64,000 nucleotides of DNA from Candidatus Melainabacteria bacterium (lineage in GTDB: Bacteria > Cyanobacteriota > Vampirovibrionia > Obscuribacterales > Obscuribacteraceae), in contig QKMZ01000015.1 in NCBI GenBank assembly GCA_003242885.1, forward strand, positions 205,568-269,567, written 5' to 3'. Positions 34,112-42,860 of the stretch are shown here, in pieces. The stretch's first letter is position 1; each line of letters starts with the position of its first letter. Position numbers and translations under genes: made by a program. Under the pieces are notes generated by a model. The model was not told the origin of the DNA, did no database searches, and saw nothing but the letters and a program-made list of their open reading frames with translations.

Positions 34112-35140
34112 ATGACAGCTGCAACTGCCGCAGAAGTAACGCCCGCCAACATCATGAAGATGGGCTTGGCATTTTGGGGCTCTAAGACCCTGCTTTCAGC
34201 TGTTGAGCTGGATCTGTTCACCGAGCTTGCTAAGTCTCCTGCAGATGCGGACACGCTCACAAAGAAACTGAATCTGCACGAACGCTCCAGCCGAGACTTT
34301 TTCGATGCCTTAGTTGCTCTCGGTTTTCTCGAAAGAAAGAATGGTGTCTATTCGAATACGCCAGAAACCGACAAATTCCTTGATGCTGCAAAGCCAAGTT
34401 ATATTGGCGGTTTTCTCATTATGACGAGCTTACGTTTGTATCCGACTTGGGGTGGATTGACTGATGCGTTGCGTACGGGCAAACCACAGAGTGAAGCGAA
34501 AGATTTATCATCGCAAGACCTCTTCGCCCAACTTTATTCTGACAAGGATAAGTTGAAAGGTTTCTTGCAAGCCATGACCGGTATAAGTCTTGGAAATGCA
34601 CGGTACATCGCGCAGAATTTTGAATGGAGTAAGTACAAAACATTTTGCGACGTCGGCACCGCCCAAGGTGCCCTAGCTGTTACGGTAGCGAAAGCACATC
34701 CGCATCTGTCTGGGATTGGATTTGATTTGGCGCCTGTTGAGCCAATCTTCAGTGAGTATGCTGAAAAGAATGGCGTTGCAGAGCGACTCAAATTTGTAAG
34801 CGGCGACTTTTTCAAAGGCGAAATTCCGCAATGCGATGTGATCGTAATGGGTCACATTTTGCATGACTGGAATCTCGATGAGAAACGCATGCTCGTTGCA
34901 AAAGCGTTCAAGGCTCTCAATCCAGGCGGCGCTCTCATCGTGTACGACGCGATGATCGACAACGAAAGAGAGAAGAACGCTTTCGGACTTCTCATGAGTT
35001 TGAACATGCTGATTGAAACACCTGGTGGTTTTGATTATTCACCAGTGCAATGCGAAGAATGGCTCAAAGAAGCGGGCTTCAAAAACATTCGCTTTGAACC
35101 TTTGACACCGACTCACATGATGGGCATCGGAATCAAATAG
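34112..35140 (+). CDS. Class I SAM-dependent O-methyltransferase (COMT/CrtF type)
   Basis: 342 residues. The ATG at 34112 has GGAG 7 nt upstream; an ATG at 34070 has no site. The N-terminal winged-helix dimerisation domain (KTLLSAVELDLFTELAKSPADADTLTKKL... DFFDALVALGFLERKNGVYSNTPET) and the C-terminal Rossmann domain (FCDVGTAQGALAVTVAKAHP, near 190-210; GDFFKGEIPQCDVIVMGHILHDWNLDE, near 235-260) match plant-type/acetylserotonin and hydroxyneurosporene O-methyltransferases (Methyltransf_2). The general-base His is likely the one in HILHDW. The substrate cannot be deduced; quinones, carotenoids and small phenolics are known for the family. Confidence 0.87.
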   Translation: MTAATAAEVTPANIMKMGLAFWGSKTLLSAVELDLFTELAKSPADADTLTKKLNLHERSSRDFFDALVALGFLERKNGVYSNTPETDKFLDAAKPSYIGGFLIMTSLRLYPTWGGLTDALRTGKPQSEAKDLSSQDLFAQLYSDKDKLKGFLQAMTGISLGNARYIAQNFEWSKYKTFCDVGTAQGALAVTVAKAHPHLSGIGFDLAPVEPIFSEYAEKNGVAERLKFVSGDFFKGEIPQCDVIVMGHILHDWNLDEKRMLVAKAFKALNPGGALIVYDAMIDNEREKNAFGLLMSLNMLIETPGGFDYSPVQCEEWLKEAGFKNIRFEPLTPTHMMGIGIK

Positions 35141-35141
35141 G

Positions 35142-35384
35142 TCACTTCGCTTTTTGAGCAGCTTTCAGCTCTCTGACTTCCTTCAGCAGCGTGCCAACGT
35201 CAGCGCGCAATAATGTAATCTCTTGCTGCACCTGCGCTACTTGCCCTTTGATATCAAATGGTGCCAGGAAGTAGTTTACGACCACAAGCAGAAGAATAAG
35301 AACGGCAAAGTTGCCGCCGAAAATTAGAACGAACTCTTTTATGTTTTCCAAGAATGACGGAAGTTTTTTCTCGCCGGACGACAT
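35142..35384 (-). CDS. Small membrane protein with C-terminal coiled coil
   Basis: 80 residues. A polar start (MSSGEKKLPSFLENIKE) is followed by one helix (FVLIFGGNFAVLILLLVVVNYFL, about 18-40) and a 35-residue heptad-like helix (VQQEITLLRADVGTLLKEVRELKAA). It ends two nt from the convergent methyltransferase stop and lies 52 nt downstream of the kinase gene, probably in the same transcript. No family recognised; the composition and single anchor are typical of small scaffold proteins. Confidence 0.68.
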   Translation of the reverse strand: MSSGEKKLPSFLENIKEFVLIFGGNFAVLILLLVVVNYFLAPFDIKGQVAQVQQEITLLRADVGTLLKEVRELKAAQKAK

Positions 35385-35436
35385 GCGTTTTTGCCCCGTG
35401 TTGTTTTAGCTACAAAAATGGATTCCGTTTTGGCTC

Positions 35437-37698
35437 TTACTTCTTGCTCACAGCGTGCTTTACAGGTTTTATCTCAAGCACCTCTGTGTACGGCAATTCT
35501 ATGTTTGCCGAGCCGGAGTAATTGTACATCCTGGCGACCAGGTAGTTTTTGTAGCGTGTGAGGCTGAGTTCTCCCTGCAGAGAGGACTTCACGGGTGTCA
35601 TTTTGCCCTCGGCTGAAGAATTATCAGAACTAAGGCCCGACATAGTAAAGGTGGTTGATGCGGTTTGACCAACGCGTAGTCCGTCCACTGCGCCTTTCCA
35701 AATTGCTCTTGTCGGCAAAGCTTCTAGTGATATTGTTCCGCTTACCGAATCACCTGCTTGTTTGAGAGAGATGTGCAGGTTTGAATTGGACTTGGCAAAG
35801 GGCGAAACCCAATTGCCCGTGAAGGAGGCATCTTCCGTAGGATCGCTCTTCTTATCGAGAAGACGTTCACCCCAGTTGTCTGCGATGCTTGCTTGCACTC
35901 TGGCAGCTTCCAAAAATTCTTTGTCTGCAAAATATAAGTTGGCCATCGATTGCAGATAGCGCTTCGCAAGTTCCTCCGGGTAATTTGTTGTTTCGTTGCG
36001 AGCGGAAAACAACTCTTCTACGCGTCGGTACAGGGCTTTTGCTTTGTTTGAGTTTTCTTTGTATCCGTCTGCGTATGAATTGGCCAGCTCGCCGTTAAGC
36101 TCCAACCAATAACGATTGAGATCCGGAATTTTATTTGCACTAAGCGCCGCAATTACATCCAACGGCTCTTTCGCATGTTTGTCACGCAAGTAATTTTCAA
36201 ATATTTCCAACGACTTGCTGAAAGATTCCTGCGCCGTCGCAAAGTTTTTCGTTCTGCGCTCTTCGCTGTCGCTAGGATCAAGAGCCTCTTTATCGTAGAC
36301 TGCTATCCCATATTTAAGGAGACTAACTGCGTGAGGAATTGAGTTGGAGTTTCGACTTGTCGTATCAATAGCGCGTTGTGCATAGTTCAAGGCTTTGTCG
36401 TACTGCTGGTCTTCAATGGCTTTCTCGCTGAGCTTCCAGAGTTCACCCAGTTGAATCTTTGCGTTTGCAAACTCTGGAGTCGTGGGTGAGGGACCTTGCG
36501 TGCCGGTAGAAATCATCGTGCCACAAACCAGCATGGAAAGCCCAATTGCAGTAGTGATTGCAATTCCTGTGGCACTAAAACGAGACTTTTCTTTTACTGG
36601 TTCTGTCTTTCGCGCTTCAGGTTCGAATTCCAGGTCGCTCGGAAGGTCTTCCCAATTGGTGAGTTTCGCTAGATCTTTACCAAGTTCGCGCGCTGTGTGA
36701 TAGCGAGCTTCCGGCAGTTTCATCAATGTAGTTTCAATTGTTGACGCCAAAATTTCTGCAGGTTTCAGCTTTGGATGATTGGCATTGACGCGCGGAGCCG
36801 GTTCGTGAATGTGCTTGTATAGCGTGTCTAACGCTGTTTCGCCTCTAAATGGCACACTACCTGTGATGGCTTCGAACATCACGCAACCGAGCGAATAAAT
36901 ATCACTTCGCGTGTCAATCGGAAGCGAACGGCATTGCTCCGGACTCATGTAAAACGGGCTGCCGATGACCTGTCCTGTATGAGTAAGGTGCAGCGAAGTT
37001 GAATCGATATCTGCAAGTGATTTGGCGATACCGAAGTCCAGGAGTTTCACTCCGAGCTTGTCCTTTGCATCGGTGTACAGCATGATGTTGCTAGGCTTGA
37101 TGTCGCGATGAACTACGCCCCGCCTGTGCGCGTGAGCAAGACCTTTGGCTACTTGGACAAAAATATCGGCGAATTCGTTCAGCGACAGCTTCGCCTTTTT
37201 CTTCAACAACTGAGCAAGCGTTTGCCCGCGCATGTACTCCATAACTATGTACGGACGACCGTCATCAGTCACTCCCGAGTCATAGACGGCAGCAAGATTT
37301 TCGTGCGCCATAGATGACGCCGCGGCAACTTCTTGTTGAAACCTTTCCAACACGCTATCCATATTCGCCAGGTCGCGGTCTAAAACTTTCACCGCAACGT
37401 CACGGTTTTCTTTTAAGTCCCGAGCCTTGTACACGACTGCCATGCCGCCCTGCCCAGCAACGCCTAAAAGCTCATAGCGCTTGTTTATGACAGCAAAGGT
37501 CAAGGCGTCTGCCGACTTCGCTTTGCTTACTTTGTTTTGTTTGCGTCCTTTCTCCAGCAGCAATGTCTCTGCGGCAACATTGACGTCGAGATCCTCGTCG
37601 TCGTCTTCTTCGCCTGCGTGTCCCGCAATATTGCCAGACACCAAAATATCGACCTTATTGGTCGTCTCGTCTGCAAGTTTGGATTCTCGCTTAATCAA
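35437..37698 (-). CDS. PknB-like Ser/Thr protein kinase, membrane-anchored
   Basis: 753 residues, TTG start (no ATG in frame; TGATGGGG 5 nt before). A charged N-terminal segment of 75 residues precedes a complete Hanks-type kinase domain (about 75-345): GQGGMAVV P-loop (82-89), Lys104, HRD at 197-199 with KPSN, DFG at 221-223, SPE at 252-254. One helix follows (SATGIAITTAIGLSMLVCGTMIS, about 375-397). The outer part contains helical, TPR-like repeats (about 410-620; KALNYAQRAID, ATAQESFSKSLEIFENYL) and a final beta-rich domain of about 120 residues. No PASTA repeats. All catalytic residues are present, so it is probably active. A PP2C phosphatase gene lies about 4 kb away. Confidence 0.92.
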   Translation of the reverse strand: MIKRESKLADETTNKVDILVSGNIAGHAGEEDDDEDLDVNVAAETLLLEKGRKQNKVSKAKSADALTFAVINKRYELLGVAGQGGMAVVYKARDLKENRDVAVKVLDRDLANMDSVLERFQQEVAAASSMAHENLAAVYDSGVTDDGRPYIVMEYMRGQTLAQLLKKKAKLSLNEFADIFVQVAKGLAHAHRRGVVHRDIKPSNIMLYTDAKDKLGVKLLDFGIAKSLADIDSTSLHLTHTGQVIGSPFYMSPEQCRSLPIDTRSDIYSLGCVMFEAITGSVPFRGETALDTLYKHIHEPAPRVNANHPKLKPAEILASTIETTLMKLPEARYHTARELGKDLAKLTNWEDLPSDLEFEPEARKTEPVKEKSRFSATGIAITTAIGLSMLVCGTMISTGTQGPSPTTPEFANAKIQLGELWKLSEKAIEDQQYDKALNYAQRAIDTTSRNSNSIPHAVSLLKYGIAVYDKEALDPSDSEERRTKNFATAQESFSKSLEIFENYLRDKHAKEPLDVIAALSANKIPDLNRYWLELNGELANSYADGYKENSNKAKALYRRVEELFSARNETTNYPEELAKRYLQSMANLYFADKEFLEAARVQASIADNWGERLLDKKSDPTEDASFTGNWVSPFAKSNSNLHISLKQAGDSVSGTISLEALPTRAIWKGAVDGLRVGQTASTTFTMSGLSSDNSSAEGKMTPVKSSLQGELSLTRYKNYLVARMYNYSGSANIELPYTEVLEIKPVKHAVSKK

Positions 37699-38067
37699 GA
37701 AAGCCCCATCATTTTAGGCGTATGGGTGGCATTGTCGGTTTGGAAGCCGGTTTTGTCCGGTATGGTCCGATTAATTCCCGAACTGTTTTCCTGAAATACT
37801 GCTTTAGCTTTAGCTACTGTATCAAAGTTACAGAGCCGGTCCTTCAGTAGGACGACTGGGTTGGACCTGGGATTTACCCCAGTTCGCTCGGCCGGCTGGT
37901 AGAGCATAATGGCGCTCAAAGGGCTCTCTGTACTCGCAGAAGCGCATGGCAGTACCCTAAAAAGATACCCAGTTCAAGGATTAATTCCACGGCGCAAGCC
38001 ATTGTTGCGTCTGTTTAGTTGTGCCCGATTTTACTCGAAAAGCCTGAAACTTCCGCTGAGACAGATT
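37699..38067. other. Divergent region between kinase and DUF2157 genes
   Basis: 369 nt. It contains CCTGGGATTTACCCCAG (37866-37882), a palindrome like those of the secretion-like locus. The DUF2157 reading frame is open back to 37909, but the extra 53 residues are Arg/Leu-rich and unlike the family. Confidence 0.45.
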
Positions 38068-39351
38068 ATGCAGAACCTCATTAACAATAAGCTCCAGCAG
38101 CAAACGCCTATTGTGCGCGCCCGCTACGACTTCCTTAAAAATGAAATTGCGCGCTGGCAAGAAGAGGACATCCTAAATCGAGCCCAGGGCGACGAGATTA
38201 TGGCGCGCTATTCAATAGATGGTGGGCTTCAGCACGGCTTGACGGTATTGCTTATTACAGGCGCCTGCGTGGTTGGCTGCGCTATTTTGTTATTCATATC
38301 GTCGAACTGGCAGGGCGTCAGCTACCAGGCGAAAGGCTTGGCTGTAATGCTGGCTATGGTCGCTTGCTACATCGCTGGTTGGAAGTTAAAGGGCAGATCG
38401 CAGCTTAAAAACCTCTTGGCCGAAACGCTAATTTTTCTCGGTTGCATGCTTTTCGGGGGCGGCGCAAACCTTGTGGCTCAGCACTTTCAAGTCACCGGGC
38501 GGCAGCCTGAACTTCTGCTCTGGGCGATGGGAATCGCACCGCTGGTGATCATCTTTAGGTCTCAACCGGCGGCAATATTGATGGCGATTATCGTCTCATA
38601 CAGAGCTATTTCCTTTACGACCAATCCGTTTGATTGGTTTACGCTACTCGCTGCTGCCTGCTCATTTTTCTGCACTTATTATGTGCGCAGTCCTTGGGCT
38701 TTATTTTTCAATTTGGGTTCGCTCGCTGCGATTGTTTCTGTTGCAAGACCAAGAGTCGATGAGTATGCACTGCTCTTCTACGGCATCTCTTGCTTCACTA
38801 TGCACCTCTGGCATCACCACAGCAAGCGCTGGCAAATGATGTCTTTGACTTATCTTCTGGTTTCTTTTGGTCTTGTGATAATGTCCGGAGTCGGCATTAT
38901 GAACGAATATTCGTCCAGTTCTGTAACCACAATTCAACGAATTCAAATTTACGCAATCGCCTCTCTAGCATTGCTTGCTTGCCTGGTGAAATCTCCTGCC
39001 GGTAAAACTCGCTGGGCATTTCTCACAGGGCTGAGCATAATCGGCTCGGTGATTCTTTCATGCAACAGTCTGAATGGAAATGCCAGACCCGAAGCGCTAT
39101 TTGCTTTCTTTACGGCAAATCTCTTTTATCTCTTTTACTTCACATCATCGATAGAGAACCGCATCATCCAATTTGTTCCGGTTGCGACCCTTACTATGTT
39201 CGCTTTTACTTGCTTTGCAGCAGCACCCGGGGGAGCCATGACTGGCTCGTTAATTGCGTTTGGAGTGGGCCTCGTCTTGATGATTTGCTCGTTTGTAGCA
39301 CTCGGACGTTCATTCAGTACGAGGGCTAAATCCGAGCGGAATCTCAGCTAG
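38068..39351 (+). CDS. DUF2157 multi-pass membrane protein
   Basis: 427 residues from the ATG at 38068. The N-terminus carries the soluble DUF2157 signature (FLKNEIARWQEEDILNRAQGDEIMARY) and is followed by ten or more hydrophobic helices (GLTVLLITGACVVGCAILLFI ... GAMTGSLIAFGVGLVLMICSFVALG). The family is uncharacterised; it is often next to GDYXXLXY-domain genes, as here (21 nt to the next gene). A role in the membrane is all that can be said. The longer frame from 37909 cannot be excluded. Confidence 0.8.
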   Translation: MQNLINNKLQQQTPIVRARYDFLKNEIARWQEEDILNRAQGDEIMARYSIDGGLQHGLTVLLITGACVVGCAILLFISSNWQGVSYQAKGLAVMLAMVACYIAGWKLKGRSQLKNLLAETLIFLGCMLFGGGANLVAQHFQVTGRQPELLLWAMGIAPLVIIFRSQPAAILMAIIVSYRAISFTTNPFDWFTLLAAACSFFCTYYVRSPWALFFNLGSLAAIVSVARPRVDEYALLFYGISCFTMHLWHHHSKRWQMMSLTYLLVSFGLVIMSGVGIMNEYSSSSVTTIQRIQIYAIASLALLACLVKSPAGKTRWAFLTGLSIIGSVILSCNSLNGNARPEALFAFFTANLFYLFYFTSSIENRIIQFVPVATLTMFAFTCFAAAPGGAMTGSLIAFGVGLVLMICSFVALGRSFSTRAKSERNLS

Positions 39352-39372
39352 AAAACACACGAGGAAAGCAAA

Positions 39373-39987
39373 ATGACATTGACGAAACCTAAGGAAATCA
39401 ACAGTTCGAGCGCAATTCAGCGCAACGAAGCAATTGCCGTACCGGAAACTTCTCCGCCATTCTCGCGCAATAGCATAGGTGTGAAACTATTCGCGCTCGT
39501 GATTGTGGCGCAAATCGGCACACTTTTCGCCTTCGGGGTGCCATACGCGCAAACACTTGCATTCGGCAAGAATGTCGTTCTTAAGTGCCACACATATGAC
39601 CCCAGAGACCCTTTCAAAGGCGACTATGTTTCGGTCACCTACGATCTCGGTGCAACGGTGAAATTCAAAGATTTCAAGCCAGGTGATACAGCTTTTCTAA
39701 CTTTGAAGAAAGGCGCGACATGCTGGGAGCCAATCTCAGCGAACAGAGAGATGCCTAAGAATCTGAAAAACGACGAAGCCGCGATGAAAGTAACTTACGA
39801 AGCAGGTGACGGAGCAGCCGCTTTGATAACAACAGGCATCGAGAAATTCTATGTTCCTGAAGGTGCCGCTGCGTCTGTGAATTCAGAAGGCTTGACCGCA
39901 GAGGTGGCACTTTCGAGCGACGGCGAGCCGGTCTTGAGACGCATGCTGTCCGATGGCAAAGAGATCGCAAAGGAGACCAGTAAGTAG
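39373..39987 (+). CDS. GDYXXLXY-domain membrane-anchored protein
   Basis: 204 residues, with GAGGAAAG about 8 nt before the ATG. A polar N-terminus of about 35 residues, one helix (VKLFALVIVAQIGTLFAFGVPYAQTL), then an extracytoplasmic domain starting with VVLKCHTYDPRDPFKGDYVSVTYDLG. This contains the family motif, though the canonical Leu is replaced (GDYVSVTY). The domain normally follows a DUF2157 protein, matching the order here. Function unknown. Confidence 0.8.
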   Translation: MTLTKPKEINSSSAIQRNEAIAVPETSPPFSRNSIGVKLFALVIVAQIGTLFAFGVPYAQTLAFGKNVVLKCHTYDPRDPFKGDYVSVTYDLGATVKFKDFKPGDTAFLTLKKGATCWEPISANREMPKNLKNDEAAMKVTYEAGDGAAALITTGIEKFYVPEGAAASVNSEGLTAEVALSSDGEPVLRRMLSDGKEIAKETSK

Positions 39988-40083
39988 ATCTAAAACAGGA
40001 TCTGGAGCGAGATCTCGAAATGAACTCGCACCGAGATCTGGGAACAGTTCAGCGATTCTATACTCCACATTTGAATGAGACAG

Positions 40084-40108
40084 CAGGGAAAGCGTTCGAC
40101 TTTCCCTG
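40084..40108 (+). terminator. Probable terminator hairpin
   Basis: Perfect 9-bp stem CAGGGAAAG / CTTTCCCTG with loop CGTTCGA, followed by TCTGCTTTAT. About 100 nt after the GDYXXLXY gene. The T-run is poor. Confidence 0.5.
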
Positions 40109-40243
40109 TCTGCTTTATGGGCAATATAGTGTGCTGTTGTATATACTGGCTCGCACTAATTAGATCTGAGGTGTCTATCATGTGCCGCTTGCTTCTGATC
40201 CACTAATATTGATTCGACTAAAGTGCTTGAGGAGAAGCTGGTG

Positions 40244-41029
40244 ATGCAAAGACAAACCCTCTCTGTTGCGGTGCTCGCCCTATTGCTCGGCGCTCTGCAG
40301 CTGTCAGGAACCGCCTCGTACGCGCAGAAATATGTGCAAGGAAGCATCGAGCACAAAGAGAAGGTCGGCCCAGTCAACAGCAAGTATTTGCCTGGTTCTG
40401 TCTGGCAAGAAGGGGAAAAGGACGGCTCTAGAAGCACCTGGATAAGAATCCCTGAGTGGCTTGCAGGCACTTGGTTTGCCGATGTAGAAACAGCGACCTC
40501 ACGCCAGGACTTAGTAACCCACAAAGAATCTGGTCACACTCCTTTCAATTTCAAAGCTAAGAGCCGTTTTGCATACGGCACACAAAAAGATGGTCGAGGC
40601 GGCATTTGGCACTTCCTCAAACTGCCCTACACCTCATCGACTGACTTTCCTGAATTCGTCGAATATCACCAGGTTCTGACGAAGGACTTTACCAACCAGA
40701 GCGAACAAGCTGTTTCATTCCGCAGCATGGTTGCAGCTGCACGCGTGCAGCGTCAATCCAAAGAGATTGTTGAAGCATTCCAGCAAGAGAGCGTGACGAA
40801 TTACGAACCGATTGAAGAAGGCGTCATTAAGATGATTGCTTCGACTCGTCGCTATGATGAAACCGGAAAACCGCTTATGCAGGCTGATAACGAAGCGCGC
40901 ATACATCGCGTTGAGAAGTTCACTCCAATTGCAAAGGAAGGCAATTTGGATATGAAGCAGTCATTATATGATTTCTTGCGCAATCGCAAAATGGAATATC
41001 TGATTCCGCACGACGCAAAGATCAACTAA
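40244..41029 (+). CDS. Exported hypothetical protein
   Basis: 261 residues. The ATG at 40244 has GAGGAG 9 nt upstream; a GTG seven codons earlier overlaps that site. Signal peptide: MQRQTLSVAVLALLLGALQLSGTASYA|Q. The mature domain (about 235 residues) has no membrane helix or cysteine pattern. Segments such as WIRIPEWLAGTWFADVET and GIWHFLKLPYTSSTDFPEFVEYH suggest a beta-rich, lipocalin-like fold, but this is a guess. No recognised family. Monocistronic. Confidence 0.7.
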   Translation: MQRQTLSVAVLALLLGALQLSGTASYAQKYVQGSIEHKEKVGPVNSKYLPGSVWQEGEKDGSRSTWIRIPEWLAGTWFADVETATSRQDLVTHKESGHTPFNFKAKSRFAYGTQKDGRGGIWHFLKLPYTSSTDFPEFVEYHQVLTKDFTNQSEQAVSFRSMVAAARVQRQSKEIVEAFQQESVTNYEPIEEGVIKMIASTRRYDETGKPLMQADNEARIHRVEKFTPIAKEGNLDMKQSLYDFLRNRKMEYLIPHDAKIN

Positions 41030-41152
41030 GCGATCGCGTTCGTTTCGATTCGGAGTTTCTTGCTTGCAGTAAGTATCCGAAGGGACGCCATGCATAGCCC
41101 GGGCGCTGCCTGGCATACATCCTGTGCGAGTTTCTTCGAATGGGCTGACAGT

Positions 41153-41752
41153 CTAGTCTTTGAGTGCTTTTTCGTCGGTGATGACACGGGCGAAGAGATC
41201 TGAGAGTGCAGCCATTGTGGCATCATGGACGGTGCCTGCTGGAATGACGTCGCTGTTTTGCAGCGTTGGCAAATCTCTCGTCGCACAAGCGTTTGCAATC
41301 ACAGTTGTGTGATATCCGTAGTTGAGTGCGGAGCGCACTGTTGCACTGATGCAGGCATGTGTCATAAAACCTACGACTACCAAATCTTTCTTCCCTGATG
41401 CCTTGATATGTTCGTCCAGATCTGTTCCAGCAAAAGAATCAGGCAGATTCTTTTTGATTATAGGCTCCGTTCCAATCGGTTTGACCTCGTCGATAATGTC
41501 CACGAATTTGTCATCAGGATTGAAGAGTGGTGCGCCTTTTGGCGAAAAATGTTGCACATGAATAATGTTGGTTCCGAGACTGCGTGCGCGGTAAAGTATG
41601 TGCGAAATTTGGTCTAAGGCTTTCTCAATTCCGGTTAGAGGTAGATTACCGTCAAGATACTCTCTTTGAGCGTCTACAACGACCAGAGAGCTGTCTGCGA
41701 GGCTCTGATTCTCGTTGTTCAAGTTGAGCAGCTTTCTGAATGTTGTCGCCAT
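41153..41752 (-). CDS. Isochorismatase-family cysteine hydrolase
   Basis: 199 residues from the ATG at 41752; the frame extends upstream to 41854 but those residues lack an SD and precede the family start. The catalytic triad is visible: Asp27 (LVVVDAQREY), a Lys at 100-101 (IIKKNLPDSFAGTDL) and Cys134 (GFMTHACISATVRSA). The fold hydrolyses amide or vinyl-ether bonds; members include nicotinamidases and isochorismatases. The exact substrate is not clear. Length is normal (180-210). No functional link with its neighbours is seen. Confidence 0.9.
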   Translation of the reverse strand: MATTFRKLLNLNNENQSLADSSLVVVDAQREYLDGNLPLTGIEKALDQISHILYRARSLGTNIIHVQHFSPKGAPLFNPDDKFVDIIDEVKPIGTEPIIKKNLPDSFAGTDLDEHIKASGKKDLVVVGFMTHACISATVRSALNYGYHTTVIANACATRDLPTLQNSDVIPAGTVHDATMAALSDLFARVITDEKALKD

Positions 41753-41789
41753 AGTCAAATCCCCAATTTCGCGGAAATAAAATGCTATC

Positions 41790-41811
41790 GGTCGTCGCCA
41801 GGCGTCGAACC
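41790..41811. repeat. Degenerate REP-like palindrome
   Basis: Arms GGTCGTCG and GGCGTCGAACC around CCA, upstream of the isochorismatase-like gene. Lower pairing than other copies. Confidence 0.45.
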
Positions 41812-41923
41812 TACAAAACGCTGAAACGTGCAACCATATATGGTGCACTTTCACGCTTTTGTATCCAATAATTCTACAAGAATATATGTGGTTCTGAAAT
41901 TCGAGTTCGAAAAAGAAAATTGC

Positions 41924-42760
41924 TTAGGAAGATCTGTCGCCGGTTTTCTCTTTTTCCTTCTCTTTTTTCTTTTTGGGTTTTTCGCCCTTGCCGTCCTTTT
42001 CGTCGTTTTCTACTTTCGCGCAGTATTTCACGGCAAGGATAGTGACATTGTCTGGCGCTCCACCATCAAGGGTCGACTTCAGGAGTGCTTCGCATATCTC
42101 CTCTGGGGTGTTCGAACCTTTCATCTCTTCGAAAATTTGCTCTTCGTCAAGCACGGCTGAAAGCCCGTCACTCGAGAGAATAATCAAGTCGTCAGGGTGA
42201 AGCTCAACCGGAGTGCGGTCGATTTCGACTTTGCCTGAATGTCCGACGCAACGGGTCAAATAGTGTCTGAAAGGACTGTTCTTGAACTGTTCTGGCGTGA
42301 GCTGCCCTTTGAGAACCATCTCCATAACAACCGAATGGTCTTGGGTGAGGACGATGGTTTTGCCGTCACGGATAAGATAAGCGCGTGAATCGCCAACGTG
42401 TGCGATTTGCAGGGTGTTGGCTTCGGTTTGAGCGCCGGCAACGATTGTCGTGCCCATGTTTTGAACTGATTCGTCTTGCGACGCTGCGGTGAAAACACTC
42501 TGATTGGCGCTGGCCACTGCATCTACGAGCCATTGTTGTACTGCTTCGTGATCGGTGAAATCGGGCGGATTCTCCTTCCACAGGGCTTCTACGGCATCTA
42601 CCGCGAGTTTGCTGGCTCGGGCTCCTCCCTTCAGTCCGCCCATTCCGTCGGCGACGACAAAAACCCGCTGATCAGGGCTTATGTAGTAATTGTCTTGATT
42701 TTCCGAGCGATGTAGCCCGCGGTCGGTTACTGCCGCTACGCTCCATGCCAACTTTGTCAT
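41924..42760 (-). CDS. PP2C-family Ser/Thr protein phosphatase
   Basis: 278 residues. ATG at 42760 with GGGAG 7 nt upstream; an extension to 42799 is unlikely. All PP2C metal-binding motifs are present: RSENQDNYYI (near 18), VFVVADGMGGLKGG (33-46), THVGDSRAYLI-type (HVGDSRAY), LILSSDGLSAVL and GGAPDNVTILAV. These phosphatases reverse Hanks-type kinase phosphorylation. The last 30 residues are a Lys/Glu-rich tail. It may pair with the kinase at 35.4-37.7 kb, although they are not adjacent. Confidence 0.93.
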   Translation of the reverse strand: MTKLAWSVAAVTDRGLHRSENQDNYYISPDQRVFVVADGMGGLKGGARASKLAVDAVEALWKENPPDFTDHEAVQQWLVDAVASANQSVFTAASQDESVQNMGTTIVAGAQTEANTLQIAHVGDSRAYLIRDGKTIVLTQDHSVVMEMVLKGQLTPEQFKNSPFRHYLTRCVGHSGKVEIDRTPVELHPDDLIILSSDGLSAVLDEEQIFEEMKGSNTPEEICEALLKSTLDGGAPDNVTILAVKYCAKVENDEKDGKGEKPKKKKEKEKEKTGDRSS

Positions 42761-42860
42761 CAACCAACTCCCGGCGAGTTCTAGATGGACGTCCGCCAAA
42801 AACGCCTTTTTACGTTTATTCCCAGAAATAATACAAAAACACTGAACTTTCTACGCCTTT

